A program made the position numbers and the translations under genes. Under the pieces are notes generated by a model. The model did no database searches. It saw only the letters and a list, made by a program, of their open reading frames with translations, and was not told the DNA's origin. A stretch of DNA of 28,907 nucleotides from a virus: IMG/VR virus record IMGVR_UViG_3300028268_000006, positions 1-28,907 of that record, one strand, 5' to 3'. Positions 1 to 4,456 of this stretch are shown piece by piece (positions within the stretch are counted from its first letter, which is position 1; every line of letters starts with the position of its first letter).

Positions 1-52
1 GGCCCTTGAGGTGGAAACACCATTGCGAGTTCGACTCTCGCCGCCCGCACCA
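1..52 (+). tRNA. tRNA 3' part, cut by window edge, isotype uncertain (Leu-GAG?)
   Basis: A T-arm (GCGAG, loop TTCGACT, CTCGC), a 3' acceptor strand CGCCCGC and ACCA are clear. A GGTG-AAA-CACC variable arm marks it as class II (Leu or Ser). The only T33-compatible reading of the remaining anticodon loop is TTGAGGT, giving GAG (Leu), but only two pairs of the anticodon stem then form. The 5' half lies outside the window. Confidence 0.6.
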
Positions 53-58
53 AGTTTA

Positions 59-147
59 GCCCTTCTGGCGGAACGGAAGACGCGGCAGTCTCAAAAACTG
101 TTGTCCGTAAAATGGACATATCGGTTCGAGTCCGATGAGGGGCACCA
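59..147 (+). tRNA. tRNA-Leu(CAA)
   Basis: Acceptor GCCCTTC pairs with GAGGGGC, followed by ACCA. The anticodon loop CTCAAAA sits in a GCAGT/ACTGT stem. The long variable arm TGTCC..GGACA is as expected for Leu. That arm happens to resemble the dispersed palindrome family. The T-loop TTCGAGT is canonical. Confidence 0.92.
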
Positions 148-154
148 TCTAAAG

Positions 155-214
155 CTTGGCCGGAGAAAGTCTGGCCTATCCGAGAGACTAGCGTGGGAAA
201 CCATCCCCTCTCGG
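155..214 (+). other. folded non-tRNA spacer
   Basis: No T-arm or CCA end is present, so this is not a tRNA. Two hairpins can be drawn: GGCC(161-)..GGCC and a 7-bp CCGAGAG/CTCTCGG stem (about 179-212) enclosing a GGG..CCC pair. It may be a processed small RNA or the remnant of a deleted tRNA. Confidence 0.35.
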
Positions 215-217
215 TTT

Positions 218-303
218 GGAGAACGGGCGGGACGGTAACGCAACTGACTGCTAATCAGTACAACCTTTGGGTTGATCCGGTTCGACTCCGGAGTTCTCCG
301 CCA
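218..303 (+). tRNA. tRNA-Ser(GCT)
   Basis: Acceptor GGAGAAC/GTTCTCC with G73 and CCA. Anticodon loop CTGCTAA in a perfect ACTGA/TCAGT stem. A class II variable arm follows. This is the first of four adjacent Ser tRNAs that together read all Ser codons. Confidence 0.95.
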
Positions 304-307
304 TATT

Positions 308-394
308 GGAAAGTAAACCTAGCAGGGTCTAGGGCTCGATTGGAAATCGATGCGGTCCGAAAGGACTGGTTTTCAAGTAACCTGCTTTCCGCCA
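308..394 (+). tRNA. tRNA-Ser(GGA)
   Basis: Acceptor GGAAAGT/GCTTTCC with G73 and CCA. Anticodon loop TTGGAAA on a 4-bp stem (position 27-43 is mismatched). The class II arm has GGTCC/GGACT. The T-loop TTCAAGT is canonical. Confidence 0.88.
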
Positions 395-398
395 TTTA

Positions 399-482
399 GG
401 ATCGTACAGACGACGTTCGTCAATTCGTTTCGAAAACGAAGGCTCCTTCGGGATGACGGTTAAACTCCGTTGCGATCCTCCA
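399..482 (+). tRNA. tRNA-Ser(CGA)
   Basis: Acceptor GGATCGT/GCGATCC. Anticodon loop TTCGAAA in a TTCGT/ACGAA stem. Class II variable arm. The discriminator is T rather than the bacterial Ser G73, and the T-loop is TTAAACT, lacking C56. Confidence 0.88.
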
Positions 483-486
483 GTTT

Positions 487-571
487 GGAAGGTACTGCTG
501 ATGGTGATGCGACCGGCTTTGAATACCGGGGCTCCTTCGGGATGGGCGTTCGATTCGTCTACCTTCCTCCA
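487..571 (+). tRNA. tRNA-Ser(TGA)
   Basis: Acceptor GGAAGGT/ACCTTCC. Anticodon loop TTTGAAT, with a C.A mismatch at 31-39. The class II arm CTCCTTCGGGA matches that of the neighbouring Ser(CGA), pointing to tandem duplication. Discriminator T. Confidence 0.88.
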
Positions 572-578
572 TTTTAGC

Positions 579-665
579 GCACGTATGGTAGAGCGGCAAT
601 TACATCTGCCTGTAGAGCAGACGCCCTTCGGGGCTACGGAGGTTCGAGTCCTTCTGCGTGCACCA
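579..665 (+). tRNA. tRNA-Tyr(GTA)
   Basis: Acceptor GCACGTA/TGCGTGC with A73 and CCA. Anticodon loop CTGTAGA in TCTGC/GCAGA. It has the long variable arm normal for bacterial Tyr and a TTCGAGT T-loop. Confidence 0.93.
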
Positions 666-668
666 GTT

Positions 669-680
669 TTGTGGTATAAT
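669..680 (+). promoter_or_regulatory. extended -10 promoter-like site
   Basis: TTGTGGTATAAT is a perfect TATAAT with an upstream TGTGG. No good -35 is visible. The same block occurs at 26471-26481 and, with changes, at 2156, 23867 and 28405. It would fire just before the Met(CAT) tRNA. Confidence 0.45.
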
Positions 681-693
681 GATTTTAGTTTGA

Positions 694-769
694 CGCCGGG
701 TAGAGAAGTGGTTATCTCGCTATCCTCATAAGTTAGAGATCGTGGGTTCAAATCCCACCCTGGCAACCA
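694..769 (+). tRNA. tRNA-Met(CAT), initiator-type acceptor
   Basis: Anticodon loop CTCATAA. The acceptor pairs GCCGGG with CCTGGC while the end bases are C1 and A72, the mismatch that marks bacterial initiator tRNA and allows formylation. The other initiator hallmark, three G-C pairs at the base of the anticodon stem, is missing: the stem is CTATC/GTTAG with a T.T mismatch. It could therefore be a hybrid, or an elongator with a decayed first pair. A second CAT tRNA lies at 3808. Confidence 0.85.
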
Positions 770-771
770 AT

Positions 772-846
772 GGGTCTGTAGCATAGTGATAATGCGCCTC
801 CCTGTCGAGGAGAACTACGACGGTTTGAATCCGTTCGGACCCGCCA
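772..846 (+). tRNA. tRNA-Asp(GTC)
   Basis: Acceptor GGGTCTG/CGGACCC with G73 and CCA. Anticodon loop CTGTCGA. T-loop TTTGAAT. Only two bases separate it from the preceding Met tRNA. Confidence 0.93.
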
Positions 847-1012
847 TTTTGAAGTCGTAAATCCGGTTTCTGCTGCTTCCCGGATTTAAGTGCTATAGCC
901 AAGCGGAGCAGCGACAACTATAGCAGCGACAACCGTCCGTTATGGCGGAAAATCCTAGAACATAACGAGTTCTAGCGCAGGTCCGCCGGAGCCGTTAATC
1001 CGGCAGAATTTA
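847..1012 (+). ncRNA. structured segment between tRNAs, function unknown
   Basis: No tRNA or ORF fits. Several nested inverted repeats are visible: AAATCCGG/CCGGATTT near 857-888, GCTATAG/CTATAGC near 891-922, a GGCGGA..TCCGCC stem enclosing a perfect 7-bp hairpin CTAGAAC/GTTCTAG with a 7-base loop, and GCCGGA/TCCGGC near 986-1005. The density of paired arms suggests a folded RNA or a scrambled tRNA relic. Confidence 0.4.
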
Positions 1013-1086
1013 CACCTCGTCGTCTAGGGATAGGACAGTACCCTTTCAAGGTATGAACGCGGGTTTGATTCCCGTCGAGGTGACCA
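1013..1086 (+). tRNA. tRNA-Glu(TTC)
   Basis: Acceptor CACCTCG/CGAGGTG with A73 and CCA. Anticodon loop CTTTCAA in GTACC/GGTAT. T-loop TTTGATT. The first base is C rather than the usual G. Confidence 0.9.
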
Positions 1087-1092
1087 AGTTGT

Positions 1093-1177
1093 TGTGAGGT
1101 GCGCCGAATGGGAAGGCACGCGGCTGTTAACCGCGCGACGAAAGTCACTGTGGGTTCGACCCCCACCCTCACAGCCA
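1093..1177 (+). tRNA. tRNA-Asn(GTT) with a class II-like variable arm
   Basis: Acceptor TGTGAGG/CCTCACA, G73 and CCA. Perfect anticodon stem CGCGG/CCGCG with loop CTGTTAA. Perfect T-stem GTGGG/CCCAC. Between the anticodon and T stems lie 14 bases (1136-1149) containing GAC-GAAA-GTC, a small hairpin arm. A normal Asn tRNA has 4-5 bases there. The arm and G73 are features seryl-tRNA synthetase uses, so the charged amino acid deserves a test. Confidence 0.88.
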
Positions 1178-1184
1178 ATTTAAT

Positions 1185-1259
1185 ACCCCGTTCGTTCAAT
1201 AGGTAGGACCGAACATTCTGAATGTTCCGATGGTAGTTCGAATCTGCTGCGGGGTGCCA
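1185..1259 (+). tRNA. tRNA-Gln(CTG)
   Basis: Acceptor ACCCCGT/GCGGGGT with G73 and CCA. Anticodon loop TTCTGAA in a perfect GAACA/TGTTC stem. T-loop TTCGAAT on a stem with two G.U pairs. Confidence 0.9.
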
Positions 1260-1337
1260 TCGCTGTCGAAGTGGAAGTACAAGCGACAAGACCGCAATAA
1301 TGGCTCAACTACTAGGGTCAGGTGCGGGCTGAATTTT

Positions 1338-1412
1338 ACCGTTGTATGCTAAATGGTAGGCAAAATGACTTTGAATCATTTGGTCCTGGTCCGAATCCAG
1401 GCGACGGTGCCA
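1338..1412 (+). tRNA. tRNA-Gln(TTG)
   Basis: Acceptor ACCGTTG/CGACGGT with G73 and CCA. Anticodon loop CTTTGAA in AATGA/TCATT. It follows Gln(CTG) after a 78-base spacer that has a weak TCGCT..AGCGA pairing and no gene. Confidence 0.92.
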
Positions 1413-1417
1413 TTTTA

Positions 1418-1432
1418 GTCCAGAAAATGGAC
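1418..1432 (+). repeat. 15-bp palindrome, copy 1 (GTCCAGAAAATGGAC)
   Basis: Arms GTCCA and TGGAC flank a 5-base centre. It lies six bases after the CCA of Gln(TTG). This is the reference form of a family found along the whole window, candidate binding site of a dimeric repressor or silencer. Confidence 0.7.
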
Positions 1433-1457
1433 AGAACGTTTTGTGTAATGGGTAGTA

Positions 1458-1497
1458 TGTTGCCTACTTCTTATCATAAAATGGATAGTAGGCAACA
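1458..1497 (+). other. perfect 11-bp stem-loop
   Basis: TGTTGCCTACT (1458-1468) and AGTAGGCAACA (1487-1497) are exact reverse complements around an 18-base loop. The loop holds ATCATAAAATGGAT, a weak relative of the 15-bp palindrome. No T-run follows, so a simple terminator is unlikely. It could be a processing site between Gln and Thr tRNAs. Confidence 0.5.
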
Positions 1498-1512
1498 AGA
1501 TGCTCATAAACC

Positions 1513-1588
1513 GCACCCGTGTCTCAGACGGTACAGAACGAGATTCGTATCCTCGTATTCATCGGTTCGATTCCGGTCGGGTGCTCCA
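1513..1588 (+). tRNA. tRNA-Thr(CGT)
   Basis: Acceptor GCACCCG/CGGGTGC, then T73 and CCA. Loop TTCGTAT in CGAGA/CCTCG, with an A.C mismatch at 31-39. T-loop TTCGATT. Confidence 0.85.
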
Positions 1589-1592
1589 GATC

Positions 1593-1880
1593 ATGAACAA
1601 AATGAAAAAATCGATTGAAATTCCAAGTAGCCTCCAGAAGGTATGGAATGAGTATCGTATCTTAAAGTCTCGATCAGATCATTTTGGGTACAAGTCCCTA
1701 CTGATAAATTCCTACCCGAAACCTACAGAAGAAGATATAAAACAAATGAAAGACTATTCTGAAAAGTACATTCGGCTGTATATTGAGTCCTGTCAAGTAT
1801 TAACCACTGATTTTCTTGGGGCCTACTGGGACGACGACGGTTCTTGTATCTTGAGTAATGGACTAAGATTTCAGTATTAG
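1593..1880 (+). CDS. hypothetical protein inside the tRNA array (95 aa)
   Basis: The reading frame fills the gap between Thr(CGT) and Thr(GGT). The start taken is the ATG at 1593, five bases after the tRNA CCA; ATG 1602 is an alternative, and neither has a clear Shine-Dalgarno sequence. The protein is charged, soluble and Tyr-rich, with a helical middle (KQMKDYSEKYIRLYIES) and an acidic WDDDGS near the C-terminus. I do not recognise a family. Its TAG stop contributes the first base of the next tRNA, a very tight packing that would couple mRNA processing to tRNA maturation. Confidence 0.55.
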   Translation: MNKMKKSIEIPSSLQKVWNEYRILKSRSDHFGYKSLLINSYPKPTEEDIKQMKDYSEKYIRLYIESCQVLTTDFLGAYWDDDGSCILSNGLRFQY

Positions 1881-1953
1881 CCACCATACGTCAGTGATAG
1901 ACCTCTATCTTGGTACGATAGAAACGCGGGTTTGATTCCCGCTGGTGGCTCCA
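1880..1953 (+). tRNA. tRNA-Thr(GGT)
   Basis: Acceptor GCCACCA/TGGTGGC, then T73 and CCA. Loop TTGGTAC in a perfect CTATC/GATAG stem. T-arm GCGGG/CCCGC. Its first base is the last base of the upstream stop codon. Confidence 0.9.
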
Positions 1954-1967
1954 AGTTAGGAGTTGGA

Positions 1968-2153
1968 TTGGAAACTGACGAAGCCAAGTCGTTTAAGTCG
2001 TGCAAAGAAGCCTTGAACTTCATCGATGGTCTTCATAAGAAAAAGACTCCATGTGGCTTACATAGTAAACTCCACGATGATGATACCACAGACTGGTGGG
2101 TAACGTGGAAACAAAAAACAAGAAAGTCTAAAAAAGACTTGACAAATTTATAA
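1968..2153 (+). CDS. small charged protein (61 aa)
   Basis: The start chosen is TTG at 1968 because AGGAG (1957-1961) lies six bases upstream and earlier in-frame starts fall inside the Thr tRNA. The product is Lys- and Asp-rich with a WWVTWKQK segment and a basic C-terminus. No family is recognised. The promoter at 2139-2166 overlaps its last codons, so the next transcript begins just past this gene. Confidence 0.5.
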   Translation: METDEAKSFKSCKEALNFIDGLHKKKTPCGLHSKLHDDDTTDWWVTWKQKTRKSKKDLTNL

Positions 2154-2166
2154 AGTGTGGTATCCT
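2139..2166 (+). promoter_or_regulatory. sigma70-like promoter
   Basis: TTGACA (2139-2144), a 16-base spacer ending TGTGG, then TATCCT (2161-2166). The -35 is a consensus match and the TGTGG block is shared with other promoter-like sites in this phage. It would start a transcript near 2173 covering the second half of the tRNA array. Confidence 0.65.
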
Positions 2167-2172
2167 AAGATT

Positions 2173-2377
2173 GTAATTCGGTGCTGGTGCCCACAAGAGG
2201 CCAGATGATTGATAGCCCTAGTGTCAAGGGCCGAGGGAAGACACCACCGAAACAAGTTTTAGTTTTGTCGCACTCTAGAGGATGACAAAAACTGTAGGGT
2301 GGCAAACTTGCAGGAACAAATCATCCGCCTTTGCCAGGGAAACCGATGACGTTATATCATTCGGGCGACAAATTTTT
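2173..2377 (+). ncRNA. structured leader after the promoter, no gene
   Basis: The predicted transcript opens with TTCGGTG (about 2177), which pairs with CACCGAA (about 2245). Inside is a GCCCT-7 base loop-AGGGC hairpin. A second stem, AGTTTTGTC/GACAAAAACT, lies near 2267-2294, and TGGCAAA/TTTGCCA near 2301-2337. There is no T-arm or CCA, so these are not tRNAs. Confidence 0.4.
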
Positions 2378-2458
2378 GCTAGATTGGCTCAGTGGCGACA
2401 GCACCGCACCTGTAATGCGGCACGCAACACGAGGGTTCGAGTCCCTCATCTAGCCCCA
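2378..2458 (+). tRNA. tRNA-Thr(TGT) with C33 and a long variable loop
   Basis: Acceptor GCTAGAT/ATCTAGC, then C73 and CCA. D-stem GCT/AGC, anticodon stem CCGCA/TGCGG and T-stem GAGGG/CCCTC are all intact. The loop is CCTGTAA, so position 33 is C instead of the nearly universal U. The variable region (2421-2430) has 10 bases rather than 4-5. Confidence 0.85.
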
Positions 2459-2461
2459 TAT

Positions 2462-2476
2462 CGTCTAGAAAATGGA
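2462..2476 (+). repeat. 15-bp palindrome, copy 2 (one mismatch)
   Basis: GTCTAGAAAATGGAC lies four bases after Thr(TGT), the same placement as copy 1 after Gln(TTG). Confidence 0.5.
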
Positions 2477-2552
2477 CAACAATCTCGGCGAGTATGGCTC
2501 GTCTGAGGGGTGCGCGGGGTACCCAGGAGTGATCCAAAACCCCGACAATTTT
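2477..2552 (+). other. folded spacer, no gene
   Basis: Two hairpins are visible: CTCGGCGAG..CTCGTCTGAG near 2483-2508 and GGGGT/ACCCC near 2516-2542. No T-arm. Confidence 0.3.
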
Positions 2553-2627
2553 GGGTTGGAAGCCAAACGGTGCGGCTCGTGACTGTGGATCACGGTGTAG
2601 AGGGTTCAACTCCCTCCCTTCCCTCCA
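2553..2627 (+). tRNA. tRNA-His(GTG) with imperfect acceptor
   Basis: Anticodon stem CGTGA/TCACG with loop CTGTGGA and T-arm GAGGG/CCCTC are perfect. The acceptor GGGTTGG/CCTTCCC has two central U.U mismatches, and the discriminator is T, whereas bacterial His tRNA uses G-1:C73. Function as a His acceptor is uncertain. Confidence 0.75.
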
Positions 2628-2671
2628 AGCAGCCGAGAAATGCGGGTTCGAGTCCCGCTGGTAGTATACCA
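2617..2671 (+). pseudogene. tRNA-Gly relic fused to tRNA-His
   Basis: The end of the His tRNA runs into CCAAGCAGCCGA, a perfect T-arm GCGGG-TTCGAGT-CCCGC and a terminal ACCA. CCAAGCAGCCGA and ATGCGGGTTCGA match the 3' half of the Gly(TCC) tRNA at 4682-4763. There is no 5' half, so this looks like a recombination scar. Confidence 0.5.
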
Positions 2672-2878
2672 ATGTACAAGGTATTGACAGGTGGACGGAG
2701 TAAATCCTGTCGCCATCATCTAAGGAAGGATCTCGGCATAATTTAGTCGTGAAACTCAGTTCGATTCTGAGTCCCTATGGGGATCTTCCAATGGTAGGAT
2801 GCGACAAAACCGGAAATGCGGGATTCGATGCCCACCCTCGGGTAGAGGTCGTCTAAGGAGGACTCCGGTATAAATTTT
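2672..2878 (+). pseudogene. degenerate tRNA pieces, no intact gene
   Basis: A T-arm CTCAG-TTCGATT-CTGAG near 2756-2772, a D-arm-like TTCCAATGGTAGGA near 2787-2800 and a T-arm-like GCGGGATTCGATGCCC near 2818-2833 occur without matching acceptors or anticodon arms. GACAGG/CCTGTC forms a hairpin near 2686-2711. I see no ORF. Confidence 0.4.
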
Positions 2879-2950
2879 GGGCCAGCCTCCGAAGAGGAGA
2901 AACGCTTTGCAAGCGATTCGCGGTGGGTTTAACCCCCACTTGGTCCACCA
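2879..2950 (+). tRNA. tRNA-Ala(TGC)
   Basis: Acceptor GGGCCAG/TTGGTCC with A73 and CCA. Anticodon loop TTTGCAA with an imperfect stem (position 28-42 is A.A). T-arm GTGGG/CCCAC with loop TTTAACC. The D-arm is short. Confidence 0.85.
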
Positions 2951-2952
2951 AG

Positions 2953-3049
2953 TTTGTACGAGGCTATTGATAGTAACTCCTGAGCCGGGTTTGGGTGACT
3001 GCTGCAAAAGCGTTAAAGGCCAATTGCAGTCCCCTCTCGTACAAAGCCA
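2953..3049 (+). ncRNA. CCA-ended folded RNA that is not a standard tRNA
   Basis: TTTGTACGAG (2953-2962) and CTCGTACAAA (3036-3045) are exact complements, followed by G and CCA like an acceptor end. Inside, GGG-T-GACTGC pairs with GCAGTC-CCC. There is no T-loop. A TGCAAAA run invites comparison with Cys(GCA), the one missing isotype, but no valid anticodon stem forms. It may be a decayed tRNA or a tRNA-mimic RNA. Confidence 0.4.
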
Positions 3050-3168
3050 TTTTCGGTAAAGGTCGGAAACGTAATTCCTTTTGCGGTTGGTAGTGTTGGC
3101 CTCTCACGGAGAGAATGTCCAACTGAGTAAATCCTTCCGTTCCGGTAACCAGTTCCGGAGTTAGTTTA
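3050..3168 (+). other. spacer with tRNA-like fragments, no gene
   Basis: Contains GTTGG..CCAAC near 3089-3124, a CTCT-CACGG-AGAG hairpin and CCGG..CCGG near 3142-3158. AGTAAATCCT also occurs in the relic region near 2699. No complete tRNA. Confidence 0.3.
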
Positions 3169-3244
3169 GGGCAGTGAGTTTGCGCGGTCGGAACGGAGAT
3201 CTGAAAAGTCTCACGGCGCGGTTCGACTCCGCGACTGCCCACCA
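3169..3244 (+). tRNA. tRNA-Phe(GAA)
   Basis: Acceptor GGGCAGT/ACTGCCC with A73 and CCA. Loop CTGAAAA in GAGAT/GTCTC. T-arm with loop TTCGACT. Confidence 0.93.
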
Positions 3245-3245
3245 T

Positions 3246-3319
3246 CGGAGTGTAGTGTAAAGGCAACATCCGAGTTCCGGGAACTCGTGTTCGGGTATCG
3301 TGATCCCGCACTCCGACCA
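3246..3319 (+). tRNA. tRNA-Pro(CGG) with C33 and altered T-loop
   Basis: Acceptor CGGAGTG/CACTCCG with A73; C1-G72 and A73 are Pro identity elements. Anticodon stem CGAGT/ACTCG with loop TCCGGGA, so position 33 is C. The T-loop reads ATCGTGA with a mismatch at its closing pair instead of TTCRANY. Confidence 0.85.
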
Positions 3320-3324
3320 TTTAT

Positions 3325-3402
3325 CCGAGTGTAGCGAAGCCTGCGTAACGCGTCTGCTTTGGGAGCAGAAGATCGGGGGTTCAAATCCCTCCACTCGGAC
3401 CA
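3325..3402 (+). tRNA. tRNA-Pro(TGG)
   Basis: Acceptor CCGAGTG/CACTCGG with A73 and CCA. Loop TTTGGGA in TCTGC/GCAGA. T-loop TTCAAAT. Near twin of Pro(CGG) in the acceptor stem. Confidence 0.94.
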
Positions 3403-3409
3403 ACTTTAA

Positions 3410-3485
3410 GCCCGGTTAGCTTAAGTGGAAAGAGCACAAGGTTGCGAACCTTGATATAGGCGTTCAACTCGTCTACTGGGTACCA
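3410..3485 (+). tRNA. tRNA-Arg(GCG)
   Basis: Acceptor GCCCGGT/ACTGGGT with A73 and CCA. Anticodon stem CAAGG/CCTTG with loop TTGCGAA. GCG is unusual: most bacteria read CGU and CGC with an inosine-modified ACG tRNA. A GCG tRNA needs no deaminase. Confidence 0.87.
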
Positions 3486-3490
3486 TTTAC

Positions 3491-3566
3491 GGCCCCATCG
3501 GCAATGTACAGTCAATCTCGCTTCGAACGAGAAATAGTCTAGGTTAGAGTCCTAGTGGGGCTACCA
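3491..3566 (+). tRNA. tRNA-Arg(TCG)
   Basis: Acceptor GGCCCCA/TGGGGCT with A73 and CCA. Loop CTTCGAA in a perfect TCTCG/CGAGA stem. The T-loop is TTAGAGT, with A at position 56. Confidence 0.9.
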
Positions 3567-3570
3567 TTTT

Positions 3571-3640
3571 AGGGGATGATCCGAGATCAAATCGGTCTCC
3601 AAAACCTTTTAGAGGAGTTAGACTCTCCTATCCCCTGCCA
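3571..3640 (+). tRNA. tRNA-Trp(CCA)
   Basis: Acceptor AGGGGAT/ATCCCCT with G73 and CCA, as in bacterial Trp tRNA. Loop CTCCAAA on a shortened stem. T-loop TTAGACT. Confidence 0.88.
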
Positions 3641-3645
3641 AGTTC

Positions 3646-3800
3646 GTGTTGAGTAAAGGTCTGAGTTGCGTCACTGGTTTCCGCGCTCCTGAAGACTCCA
3701 TGCAGGGGAATAGAATCCGCCGTGGACCAAGTCCGAAGGCATTTCGGTGGACATGTCCGAAGAATATTATTACGGAAAAGCGGAGCGCACTCAACACGAT
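3646..3800 (+). ncRNA. large structured RNA-like segment, unknown
   Basis: CGTGTTGAGT (about 3646-3655) pairs exactly with ACTCAACACG (about 3789-3798) across about 150 bases. A second stem, GCGCTCC/GGAGCGC, lies inside it, and the core has CCGAAGGCATTTCGG and repeated GGAC/GTCC arms. It sits between Trp and Met tRNAs with no ORF of note. The nested long-range pairing is what an independently folding RNA would show. I see no group I core motifs in it. Confidence 0.5.
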
Positions 3801-3807
3801 TCGATTT

Positions 3808-3878
3808 GCCGTGTTCCCCAGAGGGGGTGAAGATCTCATAAGTCTTTGGATTGGGTTTGATTCCCAAGTACGGCACCA
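3808..3878 (+). tRNA. tRNA with CAT anticodon (elongator Met or Ile2)
   Basis: Acceptor GCCGTGT/GTACGGC with A73 and CCA. Loop CTCATAA in AAGAT/GTCTT. T-arm TTGGG/CCCAA. A G1-C72 pair excludes the initiator. Whether C34 is modified to lysidine (Ile, AUA) cannot be told from sequence. Confidence 0.9.
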
Positions 3879-3890
3879 AGAAAGGAAAAC

Positions 3891-4037
3891 ATGAACCAAG
3901 AAGTAAGAGTCTATCCGTACGAACACGACTGCCCGAAGTGTGGAGCAAAGGCTCCGGAGTCGTGTCACATTTTCGCGGCAGGTGTGTATTGTGCCGAACG
4001 CATACAGAAAGCAAAAGAAAACACCAAATCCATTTAA
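3891..4037 (+). CDS. zinc-ribbon-like microprotein (48 aa)
   Basis: ATG at 3891 is preceded by AAAGGA (3881-3886). The product has CPKCG at residues 14-18 and further C26, H27 and C34, enough ligands for one zinc site, then a Lys-rich tail. The gene fits exactly between two tRNAs. The stop codon lies inside palindrome copy 3. Small zinc fingers of this kind are common among phage early proteins; the function is unknown. Confidence 0.6.
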   Translation: MNQEVRVYPYEHDCPKCGAKAPESCHIFAAGVYCAERIQKAKENTKSI

Positions 4038-4042
4038 TGGAC
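4028..4042 (+). repeat. 15-bp palindrome, copy 3 (AT-symmetric centre)
   Basis: ATCCATTTAATGGAC overlaps the end of the 48-residue ORF and precedes the next tRNA by seven bases. Confidence 0.5.
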
Positions 4043-4049
4043 AGTTTTA

Positions 4050-4140
4050 GCCGGAACCCCGAGGTGGGAGCGGAGATTTATAAACTCTGTAGACGGTAGA
4101 TGACCGTTGCTTGTGGGTTCGAATCCCACTTCCGGTTCCA
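4050..4140 (+). tRNA. class II-like tRNA, probable anticodon TAT (Ile?)
   Basis: Acceptor GCCGGAA/TTCCGGT and T-arm GTGGG-TTCGAAT-CCCAC are sound. The anticodon stem has four pairs plus an A.A at 31-39, leaving loop TTTATAA, anticodon TAT. A long variable arm (ACGG..CCGT) gives 91 bases, a Leu/Ser-like size, while the D-arm is unusually short. The amino acid is uncertain: Ile by anticodon, Leu or Ser by shape. Confidence 0.7.
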
Positions 4141-4141
4141 T

Positions 4142-4217
4142 GCTCTCGTAGCTCAGTTGGAAGAGCAACTGACTCTTAATCAGAAGGTCGGGGGATCGTT
4201 TCCCTCCGAGAGCACCA
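4142..4217 (+). tRNA. tRNA-Lys(CTT)
   Basis: Acceptor GCTCTCG/CGAGAGC with A73 and CCA. Loop CTCTTAA. The T-loop is ATCGTTT, non-canonical at positions 54 and 58. Confidence 0.9.
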
Positions 4218-4223
4218 AATCTA

Positions 4224-4297
4224 GCCTCGTGAGTGTGGTGGTGCATAACGGGTCTTTACCCCGTTTGGATACAGTTCGATTCTGTAGCGAGGCACCA
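4224..4297 (+). tRNA. tRNA-Lys(TTT) with C33
   Basis: Acceptor GCCTCGT/GCGAGGC with A73 and CCA. Anticodon stem ACGGG/CCCGT, loop TCTTTAC, so C at 33 and TTT at 34-36 with A37. Canonical T-loop. Confidence 0.87.
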
Positions 4298-4301
4298 ATT
4301 T

Positions 4302-4376
4302 GCGCCTGTCGTCCAACGCATAGGGCCTCACTCCTCTAAAGTGAAGACGAGGGTCGGACTCCCTCTGGGCGCTCCA
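4302..4376 (+). tRNA. tRNA-Arg(TCT) with C33
   Basis: Acceptor GCGCCTG/TGGGCGC, then T73 and CCA. Anticodon stem TCACT/AGTGA with loop CCTCTAA (C33). The T-loop is TCGGACT, lacking T55. Confidence 0.87.
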
Positions 4377-4381
4377 GTTTT

Positions 4382-4456
4382 GGTCTCGTAGTTCAACGAA
4401 TAGAACGGTTGTTTCCTGAACTTCAGATCTGAGTTTGACTCTCAGCGAGACTCCCA
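4382..4456 (+). tRNA. tRNA-Arg(CCT)
   Basis: Acceptor GGTCTCG/CGAGACT, then C73 and CCA. D-stem GTTC/GAAC. Anticodon stem GTTGT/ACTTC has two U.U mismatches; loop TTCCTGA. T-arm CTGAG/CTCAG is perfect. Confidence 0.82.

Noticed and set aside
103-117. GTCCGTAAAATGGAC as a palindrome family copy
   Set aside because: It is exactly the variable arm of tRNA-Leu(CAA), which explains the pairing.
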